Shown piece by piece: positions 13,635-25,600 of a DNA stretch of 64,000 bases. The notes beneath the pieces were generated by a model. The model saw nothing but the letters and a program-made list of their open reading frames with translations. It was not told the DNA's origin and made no database searches. Position 1 is the first letter of the stretch. Each line of letters begins with the position of its first letter. The translations under genes were made by a program, and so were the position numbers. Source of the stretch: Antennarius striatus (Eukaryota > Chordata > Actinopteri > Lophiiformes > Antennariidae); the NCBI RefSeq assembly GCF_040054535.1, contig NC_090777.1, positions 15,718,501 through 15,782,500 on the forward strand, given 5' to 3'.

Positions 13635-16600
13635 TTGTGTGTCTCTGTGTAGCTCCGCAGTGCACTGGCATCGCGCCTGGAGTTTCCCCACATCATGCAC
13701 TAAGACAAGCTGGGATAAGCTCCAGCTTCCTGTGTAAGCAGATGAAGCGGGTTGAGAAAATGAATGAATGAATGAAAGAGGACATGAAGGTAGTTGGTGT
13801 GAGAGAAGAGGATGCAGAAGACAGGGTTAGATGGAGAAAGCTGATTTGCTGTAGTGACCCCTGAAGGGAAAAGCCGAAAGGAGAAGAAGAACCAGGCTAT
13901 GACTACGATATACAGTACGAATGACTACAGTCTATACAGAAAGTTGTAAATTATATGTTCATAATGGTTAGGGGATAATTAGGGTATAATTAACTGTATG
14001 TACATACTGTATGTACAGTGGTATGTGCAGGCTATAAACAGGCTATGACTACGATATATAGTATAAATATATAGTATATACAAATAGTTGTGAATTATGT
14101 TTACAATGATTTGGGTATAATTACCAGTATGTACATAATGTAGCAAACAGGAAATGTGGTAATACATTGATAGGTCCTGTTCATTTTGCTGAGGGGGGGG
14201 GGGGGCTTGTGAATGAGGGGGTGAATTTAAGGGACATGTGGGTGACGGGGGGCAGAGTTTAGCAGGAAGACAGCTGAGGGTAAAAAGCTGTTCTTGAACC
14301 TGGTGGTTTTTGTCCGGAGGCTCCTGTAGCACCTCCCAGATGGCAGGAGAACATCTGGGAGGTGCTGGGTGGCAGGAGTCCTTTATGATGTGCGTCGCTC
14401 TCCTGAGACACCGCTTCCTGTAGATGTCCTTAATGGCAGGAAGTGAGGCTCTGGCAATACGCTGGACAGTTTTAACAACCCTGCACCGCCTTCCAGTCTG
14501 AGACAGAGCCGTTCCCGTACCAGATTGTAATACAGTTTGTTAGGAGCAGTAGAAGTTCCACCAGGATGTTGAAGGAGAGGTTTTTTTTCAGAGACCTCAA
14601 GAAGAAGAGACGCTGGTGAGCTTTCCTGACCAGGGTGAAGCAGTTAGTCGTCAAGGTGAAATCAAATATGTTATTCAATGGCGGTGTTGCGTGCCTTCAG
14701 TGCAGACAAACCACCCTGTCCTGTGTGCTTGAACGGGTCCTGCAACACAGTCTGCTACCCTAGGCCAACACTTTTATTGTTTTGACTCTCGGTTCCACAC
14801 GTTGAACGAGTGGTGAGTATTTGGGGGAGAGAAAAAGAGAGAGATGGTCTGACAGTCCGATGTGGGGGAGGGAGGTCGCCTAGCAGAGTTCATTTTACCT
14901 CAAGAAAGTAGTGCATCCCTGGGATGCGCTTCAAGAAAAATTTGTGCATCCCAACATGACGTTTATGCATCCCAAAAGTAATAACAGAACATATGATAAG
15001 AGATATATATACTGTATGTAACGCAAGGATTGAGTTTTGCCAATAGTTCAATATAAAACCTAAACAAACTGTAAATTTTTAATATTTTTATTAATAAAAC
15101 AACTGAAGATGTACCGGGCTGGCCGCACCACGTGATCATCACCAAAATCATCGACAAAATGCACCCCATCCAAGAAGGCAAATCCATCTCCATCTCCTCC
15201 AGCAACGATCCAACTGATATGCTGAATCTTAGAGATCTTTAACATCAAGTCCTATTAAGTTTAGTAACATCAACACCGTTCAAGTTACAAGAAAAAAGAG
15301 TACAATTAAATATTATTTTTATCAAAATTTTAAAGTCTAGTAGTCATTTAAAAAAATGTTTTCGAAATAAAGAACGATGTAATAGTTTCTTTTCTTCACC
15401 TTTGGTTTTTATTCATTAGTTTTCTTTGCCTTTAATTCATATACTGTATTCTCCTGTGGACATTGCACCAAGATGACAAACCCTTATCCGCACACATTTC
15501 AGTAATATCTGTCAGTAACATCTGTTTCTTTTCTTCATTAACTTTTAATTGGTTTTTATGCAAGAAAGCACACAGTGTCACTTGCTTTTTCTCCAACTTT
15601 TGCTTCTTTGATTGACTGATAATCAATCAACCTTGATTTGTGTAGCGCTTAATCACATCAGCAGACATTTCAAAGCGCTTTAACAGACAGACAAACTCAA
15701 TAGGAGGGTTTTGAGGGTCTAACTAACGCCACGCTCACTGCAGGGTGTAAAACGATAGACGTCATGTTGCTGTTTGGTCCTTTTTAATAAGGCAGAATCA
15801 CGCAGGTAAGTGACGCGAGATCAAAACATATTGCCGATTTCCAGGTTCGAAATTTCTATGGAGAAATGGAAAAATTGTGAATATGGAAGTGCGTCCCTGG
15901 GACGCACGCTGTCTGAAGATCGTGTGTCCCTGTCAAAAAATGTGCGTTAAAGACACAAGGACGCACGCAAACAAGAACCCTGCCTTGTAAGCATCAGGTA
16001 TGACTGTATAGACGTGGTCCAGTGTCTTTTCTCCTCTGGTGTGGCTGGAGACATATTGATGAAATTTGGGGAGGCCTGGCTTCAGGCTGGAGTGATTCAA
16101 GTTGCCCGCAACAATAAAAGCAGCCTCAGGGTGTGTTGCCTGTCGTTTGCTAATGGCTGCATGTCGTTATTTCATTGCTAGCTTTGCATTAGCATCCGGT
16201 GGTATGTACTGTATACAGCAGTGACAAAAACTGATGAGTTATCTTGGGAGGTAGTACGGTTGACATTTTACCATGAGAAACTCCACATCGGGTGAGCAGT
16301 ATCTCTCGATGATAGCAGAGTCGATGCACCAAGCATTGTTTACACAAATGCACAAACCTCTGCCACTGGTCTTACCAGAGCCGTCTGCAGTCCTGTCTGC
16401 CCGGTGAGTGTAGCATCCAGCTAACTCGATGGCATTGTCATGGACATGTCTTTGTGAAGATTATGATATTTGAATCCATGATCTGTTTATTGTTGGTGAT
16501 GCAGAGCTGTAGTTCATCGATCTTGTTAAGGAGAGAGCGGATATTGGCGAGAAAATCACTGGATAAAGGGAGCCGATGCGGTGTTAGCTTTAGCCTAGCT

Positions 16601-19600
16601 CGTAGCACTCCGCACTTGCCCCTCCTTTGTTTACGGTCTCGGCGCCGCCTGCCAGCACTTCCGCCCAGCCCGGAAAATTGAGCAACCTCCTGTGTTCTGG
16701 AGATCTCCGGTGTAAGTCAAAGATTGGCAATAAAACTGTCAGAGTTGTATGTTCCAATGTGCAAAAGTTCCTGTCTCCTGTAGGATGTTGAGGCCGTGCT
16801 TTTCTGAGTAAGTAGGCCTGTGAGTAGCAGGTAAAACAAAGCTAGTTTGCAAAATCTGGAGAGACGCTGAGCCTCGCCTTGTTTATGCGCCGACATCTTG
16901 GTCATATGGATATATGGAGTATATGAGTGCTGGCAGGGGTCGTTTGAAATAGATTAAACTGATTTTCATACAAACGAAAGTATAAAAGGAGCCTTCAGAC
17001 TCAGAAATCTTTGTTGACATTCAAAGCATCACAGAACAATCCAAGCACATACAACAGTCCAGCCCCTGTTTACGGGAGTAATCTTTCATGTTTTATCCAA
17101 CAAATCCATGCTATTCACCTACCTGTATGTTATTAAGCACATTGAGAGCTCCATCCGGACCTTGCAACAGAGGCATGCCCAGAGCAGAGGTCTGAACTGG
17201 GGGTAGGAGGATGGAACCCGCTCCGATGCCCAACATGTTATGGAGGCCTGTGACAGCCGAAAGATCTCCTACAAATGCACAGTTCATATTTGTACCGATA
17301 AAATGGGTTACATTCATCAGTGTATCATATCTTTTTATTTTCCCGTGTTACGATTGACAAACAAGTAGTACAGAGAATCTGCACTAACTCACCTAATACA
17401 GCAGGGTTAAGCAAAGTGGGAAGTAACTGCTGGATGATTGGGTTGTCCTTGGCTTGGAGAGACAGAGGGATGAGAGCATCAACATCAGCAGATACCTGCA
17501 GAACAGAGGACAGAATTACACATCAAATTATAGCAGTGAGTCACAAAGTTGGTCAAACATTTTATATTTACAGTAGTACCTTGAGATAAGAGCGACTCGA
17601 CAGACAAATTTTTGAGATACAAGTCGTCACTCCGTCCATATTTTTGTTAGAATTATGAGCAAAAATCTGACTTACGAGCCGTGCTTTGGGAGGCCGCCAC
17701 TAGTTGGCGAATGGATACAACATCAGCTGAGACAACCGTGTGTTGTCCGAGGAGTACAGTTGTAACTCGTGTGTGATCGTGACTTTATCATTGTTTACAT
17801 AACTTACACATAATTATTCACAAAGTAAAGTATACTTAACTTGTGCATAGTTAAATTTAAAAATATGTGTTTTTATGAAATAATTTAAGGGGTTTGGGGC
17901 TTTTTTACAAGCCTGGAATGGATTAAAATTATTTTAGTTGTTAAATGGAGAAAATTTGTTTGACATACGAGCAGAGTGACTTACAAACTCAGTCATGGAA
18001 CAAATTAAACTTGCATCTCAAGGTATTACTGTATTAAATGAAAGATTAAAATATTTCCAAGCAAAAACATGCATTAACGCCTTTAAGTACCAACTCAATC
18101 AGACCCCATAAATAAAGAGCATTAGAATATAGTTGAAAGAAAAACTTCAGTTGTAATGGAAGAAAGTTGATAGATTTTTCAAAAAAGGTACGCATCTATT
18201 AAATTAACAATAAAAAACAAAGTGGGGTTTAATGGATTGTGTGTTCTGTAGGGAAACCTTTAAGTGCGAGAGGAAATAAATAAAGTAGATAAGAGAGCCT
18301 ACCTGAGGTTGGGTATGGTGGGTTTGCTGTGCAGGAGCTAAATGGGAATGGGGAGGTGGGTGGAGCTCAGCAGAGCTCAGGGCAGCAGTGAGCAATGCAG
18401 GGCTGAGGGGCAGGAAGGCAGCGGGAGGAAGAGCAGCAGGAAGGAGCAGAGACTGAAGGGCTTGGATGGAGCCCTCAGTTCCTGGAGGAACGGAAAGAAG
18501 GCCCTGGGCAACTTCCAAGAGTCCTGGGCCTGGTAGGGTCGATGGATCCAACAAGCCAGAGGTCTTATCCATGGTGAGACCCTCCAGTGTGGTTGGAATC
18601 TGCTGTGGTTGCTGGAGAGGAACCTCAAGGCTAACCTGGCTCAACTGACCCAGCCCAGATAAAGATAACAAAGGTGCTTGCTGTTGCCCGAGCAACAAGG
18701 AGGCCATGAGCAGAGCCTGAAGGCTGGGTTTTTCTGCCAACCCTAAATCAGCTTCCTGTCCTGGGGTAGGAGTTGAGGACGGGGCAGGGAGGAGCCCCAA
18801 AAGGTTCAAAGGAAGCTCCCCTTGTGAGCCACTTAGCAGTGGCATCAAGGGAAACAGAGGATTGTTGTTTATCTGTTGCTTATGTTGATGGTCCTGATTT
18901 TGCTGTTGGGTCTCCTGCTGTATCAGTAACTGCTGCTGCTCTGTTTGCTGCTGCTCTGCAAGACTCTGCAGTGCAGCATTGGCAGAGGATATGTGTGCAT
19001 GTTGCCCTCCCAACCACACCCCTCCCAGGGGCAATGAAGTTAAGACTGTAGGATCCAGTAGGGATGGTAGTCCCCCTGTGGATGACAGCAGCTGCAGCAG
19101 TTGCTCCTGGTTCATAAAAGGGAAGGCCTCGGCCAGAGGTAAGGGAGTTGTGGAGTCGCCCACAGCCGAAGAAGTCTGAGGACTCTGATTATCTCCAAGA
19201 CGAGAGGAGACAATTGGCCCAGGGCTTGTGGCTGCTGGAGGTTTGGTTGCTACAGAGACCTTTGTGTCGATACAACTAGATTCCTCTGGCCCTGTAGAGA
19301 AGACATAAATTATTCACACTTAGGAATGAGTAAATACACTTTATTCTAGGAATGGACTGTGGTTATACACTCTACTACAGTTCTGAGCACAAAGTGACTC
19401 TATCCATCCATCCATCATCTACTGCTTATCTGGGTCCGGGTTGCGGGGGCAACAGTTTCAGCGGGGATGCCCATACTTCCCTCTCCCCAGAGACCTCCAC
19501 CAGCTCCTCCTGGGGGAGCCTGAGGTGTTCCCAGGCCAACCGAGAGACATAGTCCCTCCAGCGTGTCCTAGGACTTCCTCGAGGTCTCCTCCCGGTAGGA

Positions 19601-22600
19601 CATGCCCGGGACACCTCCCCAGGGAGGAGTCCAGGAGGCATCCGGAACAGATGCCCGAGTCACCTCAGCTGGCTCCACTCGAGGCTGAGGAGCAGCGGAT
19701 CTACTCCGAGCTCCTCCCCTGGTGACTGAGCTCCTCACCCTACCTCTAAGGGTGCGCCCAGCCACTCTATGGAGGAAACTAATTTCAGCCACTTGTATCC
19801 TGGATCTTGTCCTTTCGGTAATGACCCAAAGCTCATGACCATAGGTGAGAGTAGGAACGTAGATTGACCGGTAAATCGAGAGCTTCGTTGTGCGACTCAG
19901 CTCCTTCTTCAACACGACAGACCTATACAGCGACTGCATCACTGCAGAAGCTGCACCGATCCGTCTGTCAATCTCACTTTCCATCCTTCCCTCACTCGTG
20001 AACAAGACCCCAAGATACTTTAACTCCTCCACTTGGGGCAAAGACTCTCCACCGACCTGAAGAATGCAAACTACCCTTTTCCAGTTGAGAACCATGGCCT
20101 CGGATTTAGAGGTGCTGATCCTCATCCCACTCGCATCACAGTCAGCTGCAAACCATCCCAGTGCACGCTGAAGGTCCAGGTTTGATGAAGCAACAGGACA
20201 ACATCGTCTGCAAAAAGCAGAGACGAAATCCTTTGGTCCCCAAATCGGACTCCCTCTGGACCATGGCTGCGCCTAGAAATTCTGTCCATAAAGATTATGA
20301 ACAGAACTGGTGATAAAGGGCAGCCCTGCCGGAGTCCAAAATGCACCTGGAACAGGTCTGACTTACTGCCGGCAATGCGAACCAAGCTCTGGCTTCGGTC
20401 ATACAGGGACCGGACAGCCCTCAGCAAAGGGCTGTCCGGTCCCCATACTCCCGAAGCACTCCCCACAAGATACCACGAGGGACACGATCGAATGCCTTCT
20501 CCAGATCCACAAAACACATGTGAGCTGGTTGGGCAAACTCACATGAACCCTCGAGCACTCGATGGAGAGTGTAGAGCTGGTCCAGTGTTCCACGACCGGG
20601 ACGAAAACCGCATTGTTCCTCCTGAATCCTCGGTTCGACTATAGGTCCTCCTCTCCAGTACCCTGGAATAGACTTTCCCCGGGAGGCTGAGGAGTGTGAT
20701 TCCCCTATAGTTGGAACACACCCTCCGGTCCCCCTATTTGAAAAGAGGGACCACCGCCCCAGTCTGCCAATCCAGAGATACTGCCATGCGATGTTACAGA
20801 GACGTGTCAACCATGACAGTCCCTGCACATCCAGAGACTTGAGGTACTCAGGGTGAATCTCATCCACCCCCGGTGCTTTGCCTCCGAGGAGTATGGCAAA
20901 CACCTTGGTGACTTCAGCTAGGGTGATGGACGAGTCCACCTCTGCGACCTCAGCCTCTGCTTCCTCTGTGTAAGACATGGCAGTGGGATTGAGGAGATCC
21001 TCAGAGTATTCTTTCCACCTCCCGACAATATCCCCAGTCGAGGTCAGCAGCTCTCCGCCTCTACTGTAAACAGTGTTGGCTGTGCACCGCTTTCCCCTCA
21101 TGAGGCGCCGAATGGTTTGCCAGAATTTCTTTGAGGCTGACCGATGGTCTTCCTCCATTGCCTCCTGAACTCTTCCCAGACCCGAGCCTTTGCCTCTGCG
21201 ACTACTGGAGCTGCACTACGCATGGCCTGCCTGTACCTGTCAGCTGCCTCCAGAGTCCTACAATTCAACAAGATTTGATAAGACTCTTTCTTCAGCTTGA
21301 CAGCATCCCTTACTTCCGGGTCCACCACCGAGTTCAGGGGTTACCGCTGCGACAGGCAGCAGATACCTTGCGACCACAGCTACGAGCAGGGGTCGTAGCT
21401 GTGGTCGCAGCTACCTCAGCCGGCTCTGCTCAAGGCGGAGGAGCTTCAGAAACAAAGTGACTGTCTCTGAAAAATACTCTCAAAGCTAACACATCAGCAA
21501 AACTCAGAGCACCAGCCAGCAAAGTCAGAGTGCAACCACGGCAAACCTTTGCACCCCTTTCCCCAGATAAAGCAGATGGAAACGTCTGTTAAGTCAGATG
21601 TCTGTTAAGTCAGACTTTGGTGAGCTCATGATCATATTAGCTATGACTTCAACAAGAAAAGGTTTTGAAAGAATCTGAACTTTTTTCCATGGGTTAACTT
21701 TACGTAAATCGCCAAGCTCTACATTTCTATCCTAACCAAATGAGTTACTTTAAATGACATTCAAAGGTTCACCCTACATCTTCCAATCACAACACACACA
21801 ACAGACTGAAGGCAATTCTCACCTGCTGTGGGAGTCTCCTGGGAAGATGTAACATCAATGGCACAGTCAGATGAGCAGCACTCCACCTGGGACACGTTGG
21901 AAGATGCAGCAAGAAGGGCCAGGACGTGATTGCTGAGATCGAGTGGCTTCGGAGAGCTGGTTACAGCTACAGAAACATTGCTTCGAGACTGACTGAGGTC
22001 CACTGACATGCACATACTGTTATTACCATTGTCCCTACCCACAGGGTCTTGTGGCACGGCTTCCTGCGATATTGCGTGGGAGTCAGACTTTAATGCAGGA
22101 AGGTGATTCTCAGATAACTGTGGTTTGTCTGACAAATTCAATGAAGTATGTTGAGATGGACTGCTGCTGCTGTGTAAAGACAAATTTGAGTTGGACAGCG
22201 CTGTAGAAGGAGAATGTCTCTGTCGAGGACTGGATTTAGTGGACTGAGGTTGTGACAATGTCTGCAATGATCTAAACTGTGGGGAAGGTGGAGGAGAAAG
22301 CGGCTGTGGCACCGAGGGTGGAGTGTTAGCGTAACTGCTTCGGCATGGAGACTGAATTTGTCTGTGCCTGACGCTAGAATAAGAGACAGGAGAAGAGGGA
22401 GAAAGTCTGGGGTTCTGTTTATTACTGTGTCCACCTCCTTCATTAGACACAGATCCTGGCTGACCTGAACCCGAGCTGGATGCTGAGGCCTGTGCACTCT
22501 GAACACTGAGCAGGTGCAGCAGAGCAGACAGCGGCTGAGTTGGAGGATCCAAGCCAAGAGGTGTAGTTGTCAGTTGTGTAGTGAAGTCCAGGGCCTCATT

Positions 22601-25600
22601 TTGTCGAGGAGGCCTGGCAAGGTGTGCCATCTGTCTAGGAACAGGGAGCCTAGGTGTCTGCATGGAGAGAAGATGATGGTTTTCTAAAATGACAGCATTC
22701 TGTTTCTGCACAGCTGAGGTAGTGGAAGAGTGCAAAGAGGAGTGGTAGGAAGAGGAGGACAGGTTAATAGCTGTAGCAGAAACAGCGTCTCCTGGTAGGG
22801 TCTTCTGTGGCCCATTAGTCAACTGTTGTGTGTCTCTGAGCATGCTGAGCACTGTGGGTGATCGTCTTTGTCTTTTCCTGTGAGATGCATTACGCTCAGT
22901 TGTGGCAGGCAGGTGAGGCAAGGAGGAATCCAGGGATTGGGCCACAGCGTGGGATGTAGGTAACAGGACAGAGGAGGCTGATGCAAGGGAGGGATGGGGA
23001 AGCCTTGTAGAAGTGATGGAGGAGGGAGAAAGACTGTTATGTAAAGTGCTGTTTGTTACCTTGGACGATGGTTGTTGCTGTGCGTCTTTAAAGGCCTCCA
23101 CAGAAGAGGACAAGCTCATGGGGGTGCTGGACAGATTTGAGCTCTGGGTTGTCTGGGTAGCCAGCTGAGCCTTGGCAGCAGCAGACAGCAGGCTACTAGC
23201 AGGAAATGAAGCTGTGTGTGGTAGCTTGCTCTGATGGGTCTGGGGGTTCAGAAATGGCCCCATAGATAAACCAGAAGGCCCTGTAGAGTTTAACTCAAAC
23301 GTCGGTGGTCCTGAGGTGGGGGTTGGACTCATGGTACTCTTTGAGGGCCTCGAGGAGAGAGCATGAGCATTGCTACTGCTTTGGTTGGTCAGTAAGGAGG
23401 GGGGTTTGGTAGGGATAAGGGGGTGGTGGTTATTAGTGCTGCTGTTGCCTGAGTTCTTAAACTGCTCCAAAATGTCTTCCAGTTTGTACTTTTGGAAGTG
23501 GGGGCTGGGGTTTGGGGAGCCACCTGAGATAGGGGAGTGTGGAGAGGAAGAAGTGGATTTTCTCCTCTGAGACAAACTACTTCCCATCAGTACTCCTCCT
23601 GCTCCTACAGCTGAGTATCCTCCTTGATCAGAAATAGGGGAGAGAGAGGCTGAGGGGTGACAGGACCGCTGGTGAGGAGACACGCAGTTCATATTATGGA
23701 TAGAGGGAGATAGAGAGGGAGATGGAGAAAGGGGGGAGCCTCCCACAATGACACCATGTGGATGGTAAGTGTGAGTCTGTGCTCCTCCTCTTCCACCCCC
23801 ACCCATAGTCCTAGGGGAAGAGGGAGGAGGTGAAGAGAGGGCCCTTAGTTTAGGGGAAACTGGGGTCTCTGGGGTTTTTGGTGTTTTCTGACCTTGACTG
23901 ATATTCTGAGGTGTTGGGGTGCGCGGGGCACTATAAGCTGAGCTGGAGGGAGAGCAGGAGGAAGCAACGGGAAGAGGATGGTGAAGCCTTCTTAAAGCCT
24001 CAAGGTGATGGTGGGGGTTTGTGCCAGTGTGGAGGACAGGGGAGGAACCATTGTAAGGGTGAATGAGCTGGTGAGAGGATTTAGGGCTGACACAAGGGTT
24101 TGTGTGCAGGTTGTTGTGGAGTCGAATCGGGGCAGGATGCAGTTTGGGATGATAAATTCCATGATTCTCTTCTTCCTGCTCCACAAGTACTCGCTTTGGA
24201 TCACGGCTGTCTACTCCACTGGTCATCTCTGAAAGTTGACAATACACTCAAATGATTAATTTGCTGTAGCTACATCAATGTGACATTATTTACGGTCACA
24301 AATTCCTTTACAGTCTATAAACTAATTAATCAGAATTACATTACGTACAGTAATCCCTCGCTTATTCGCGCGGCTTCATCTCATTGCGGATTTTTAGTCG
24401 GTAGTCATGTGATACCGTACGTGCATGCTATTGGCTGAAAGCATTTGGAAGTGTGCTACGTTCTGAGAGTCATAGACACAGCGCACTTCCATGAAACACA
24501 AAAGTGCTTTAGACAGTCGATAAGAGTGTGGGAAAAGGTGATACAGATACAAGTGGTTTAATATCATTATGGGGAGATTTCATAAATGTTTAAATTACCT
24601 TAAAAATAAAGTTTGTTGCTAAATCATGGAATTTTGTTTTTCATGAGCGGACCTGGAAAGCATTAACCGCGAGTAACGACGGATTACTGTATATCGATGC
24701 TGGTAATGTGAAGTTTTTACGCCACTAGCACTTGTGTCCACATATACAGTGTGCCCTCGTTCCTCGTGGTTAATGTGTTCCACGAACCACACACGATTAA
24801 CGAATTCCGCGATAGAGTAACAAACAATTTATCTCCTTATTTACACTACAGTAATTTAAACGTTTATGAACCCTCCCCATGCTGATATTAAACCACCTTC
24901 TATCTGTATTACCTTTTCCCACACTGTTTATCGACTGTGTCTCACAGAGACATAAAAGCGCCCTTCCGGATGCCGTCAGCCAACAGAATGAGCGTACAGT
25001 ACCACATGACTGCCTACCAAATATCCATGATGAGGTGAAGTCGTGAGCCTTGATGCGCAAAGGCACACTGTACTGTAAAACACAAACCAAACCCTGCTCC
25101 CATAGGATTTCCAAAAATTACTGCCTTTTCATGGAAGATAAACCATCCCGCCCTAGCATGTTCCCATGATGATTCCAATCACATACACCCTTCAAAATGG
25201 TTTCCAGTGAAATTCTGAATAGTCTCTCCCACAAGGAAAATAAGACAGGGCAAGGTTAGGTCACTTATGGTTAGAAAAGATTCAAGCCATTTCTGACTGG
25301 AAGTTTAATACTAGACAGGTTAATTATTACTAGAGTCATATTAATGTCTTGTAAGACCACCACAATCACTTAAAACAACTATTAGATATCCATGTTTAAC
25401 TTTACACAGAAACTAAAGGGCTTTTTCACATTAAAAACATAAAATAAGACCACCATATGTTATGCACATTTGCTACAGGGCTTTTAATTTAGTACGGATA
25501 CATGTAGTGCTGAATTTGTAACAACAAATATGTAATTTAATCATCGTATTCAAGTACTGTAGCGTACCATAAAATCCAATAGCAAAACCTGTAGTAAGTT

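Larger units (their letters stand above)
10704..13889 (+). mobile_element. RTE-type LINE, 5'-truncated, with two nested insertions
   Basis: Plus-strand reverse transcriptase fragments ([37 protein letters not shown] and [12 protein letters not shown]) match the better copy at 40012-42197. A 15-bp target duplication, AACCAGGCTATGACT, flanks it at 10689-10703 and 13890-13904. The 3' end carries the family signature gggaaaagccgaaaggagaa. It is interrupted at 11068-12310 and at 13406-13772. Frameshifts outside those inserts also disable it. Confidence 0.88.
10062..16910 (-). mobile_element. Old L2-like LINE, minus strand, broken by later insertions
   Basis: Three pieces are collinear on the minus strand. 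At 16910-15970 lies the start of the ORF2-like protein ([20 protein letters not shown]) followed by an AP-endonuclease region (segments [40 protein letters not shown] are readable across frames). At 14690-13905 lies the C-terminal reverse transcriptase end ([33 protein letters not shown]). At 10240-10062 lies the 3' UTR end. Frameshifts and stops show it is dead. The central polymerase part is missing or replaced by 14691-15970. The family name is an inference; it could be another CR1/L2-group LINE. Confidence 0.6.
9796..17122 (-). other. mbd6 7.3-kb intron filled with nested repeats
   Basis: Donor at 17122-17121 (ATACAG|gtaggt) and acceptor at 9797-9796 (cttcag|CTTAAC). Most of it is mobile DNA, listed separately. 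From 9800 to 10060 and from 16920 to 17120 only plain AT-rich sequence is seen. Confidence 0.85.

Noticed and set aside
19426..20125. Host gene for a reverse-transcriptase-like protein
   Set aside because: Flanked by 11-bp target duplications and ending in an ATCC tail; it is a disabled Rex3 LINE.
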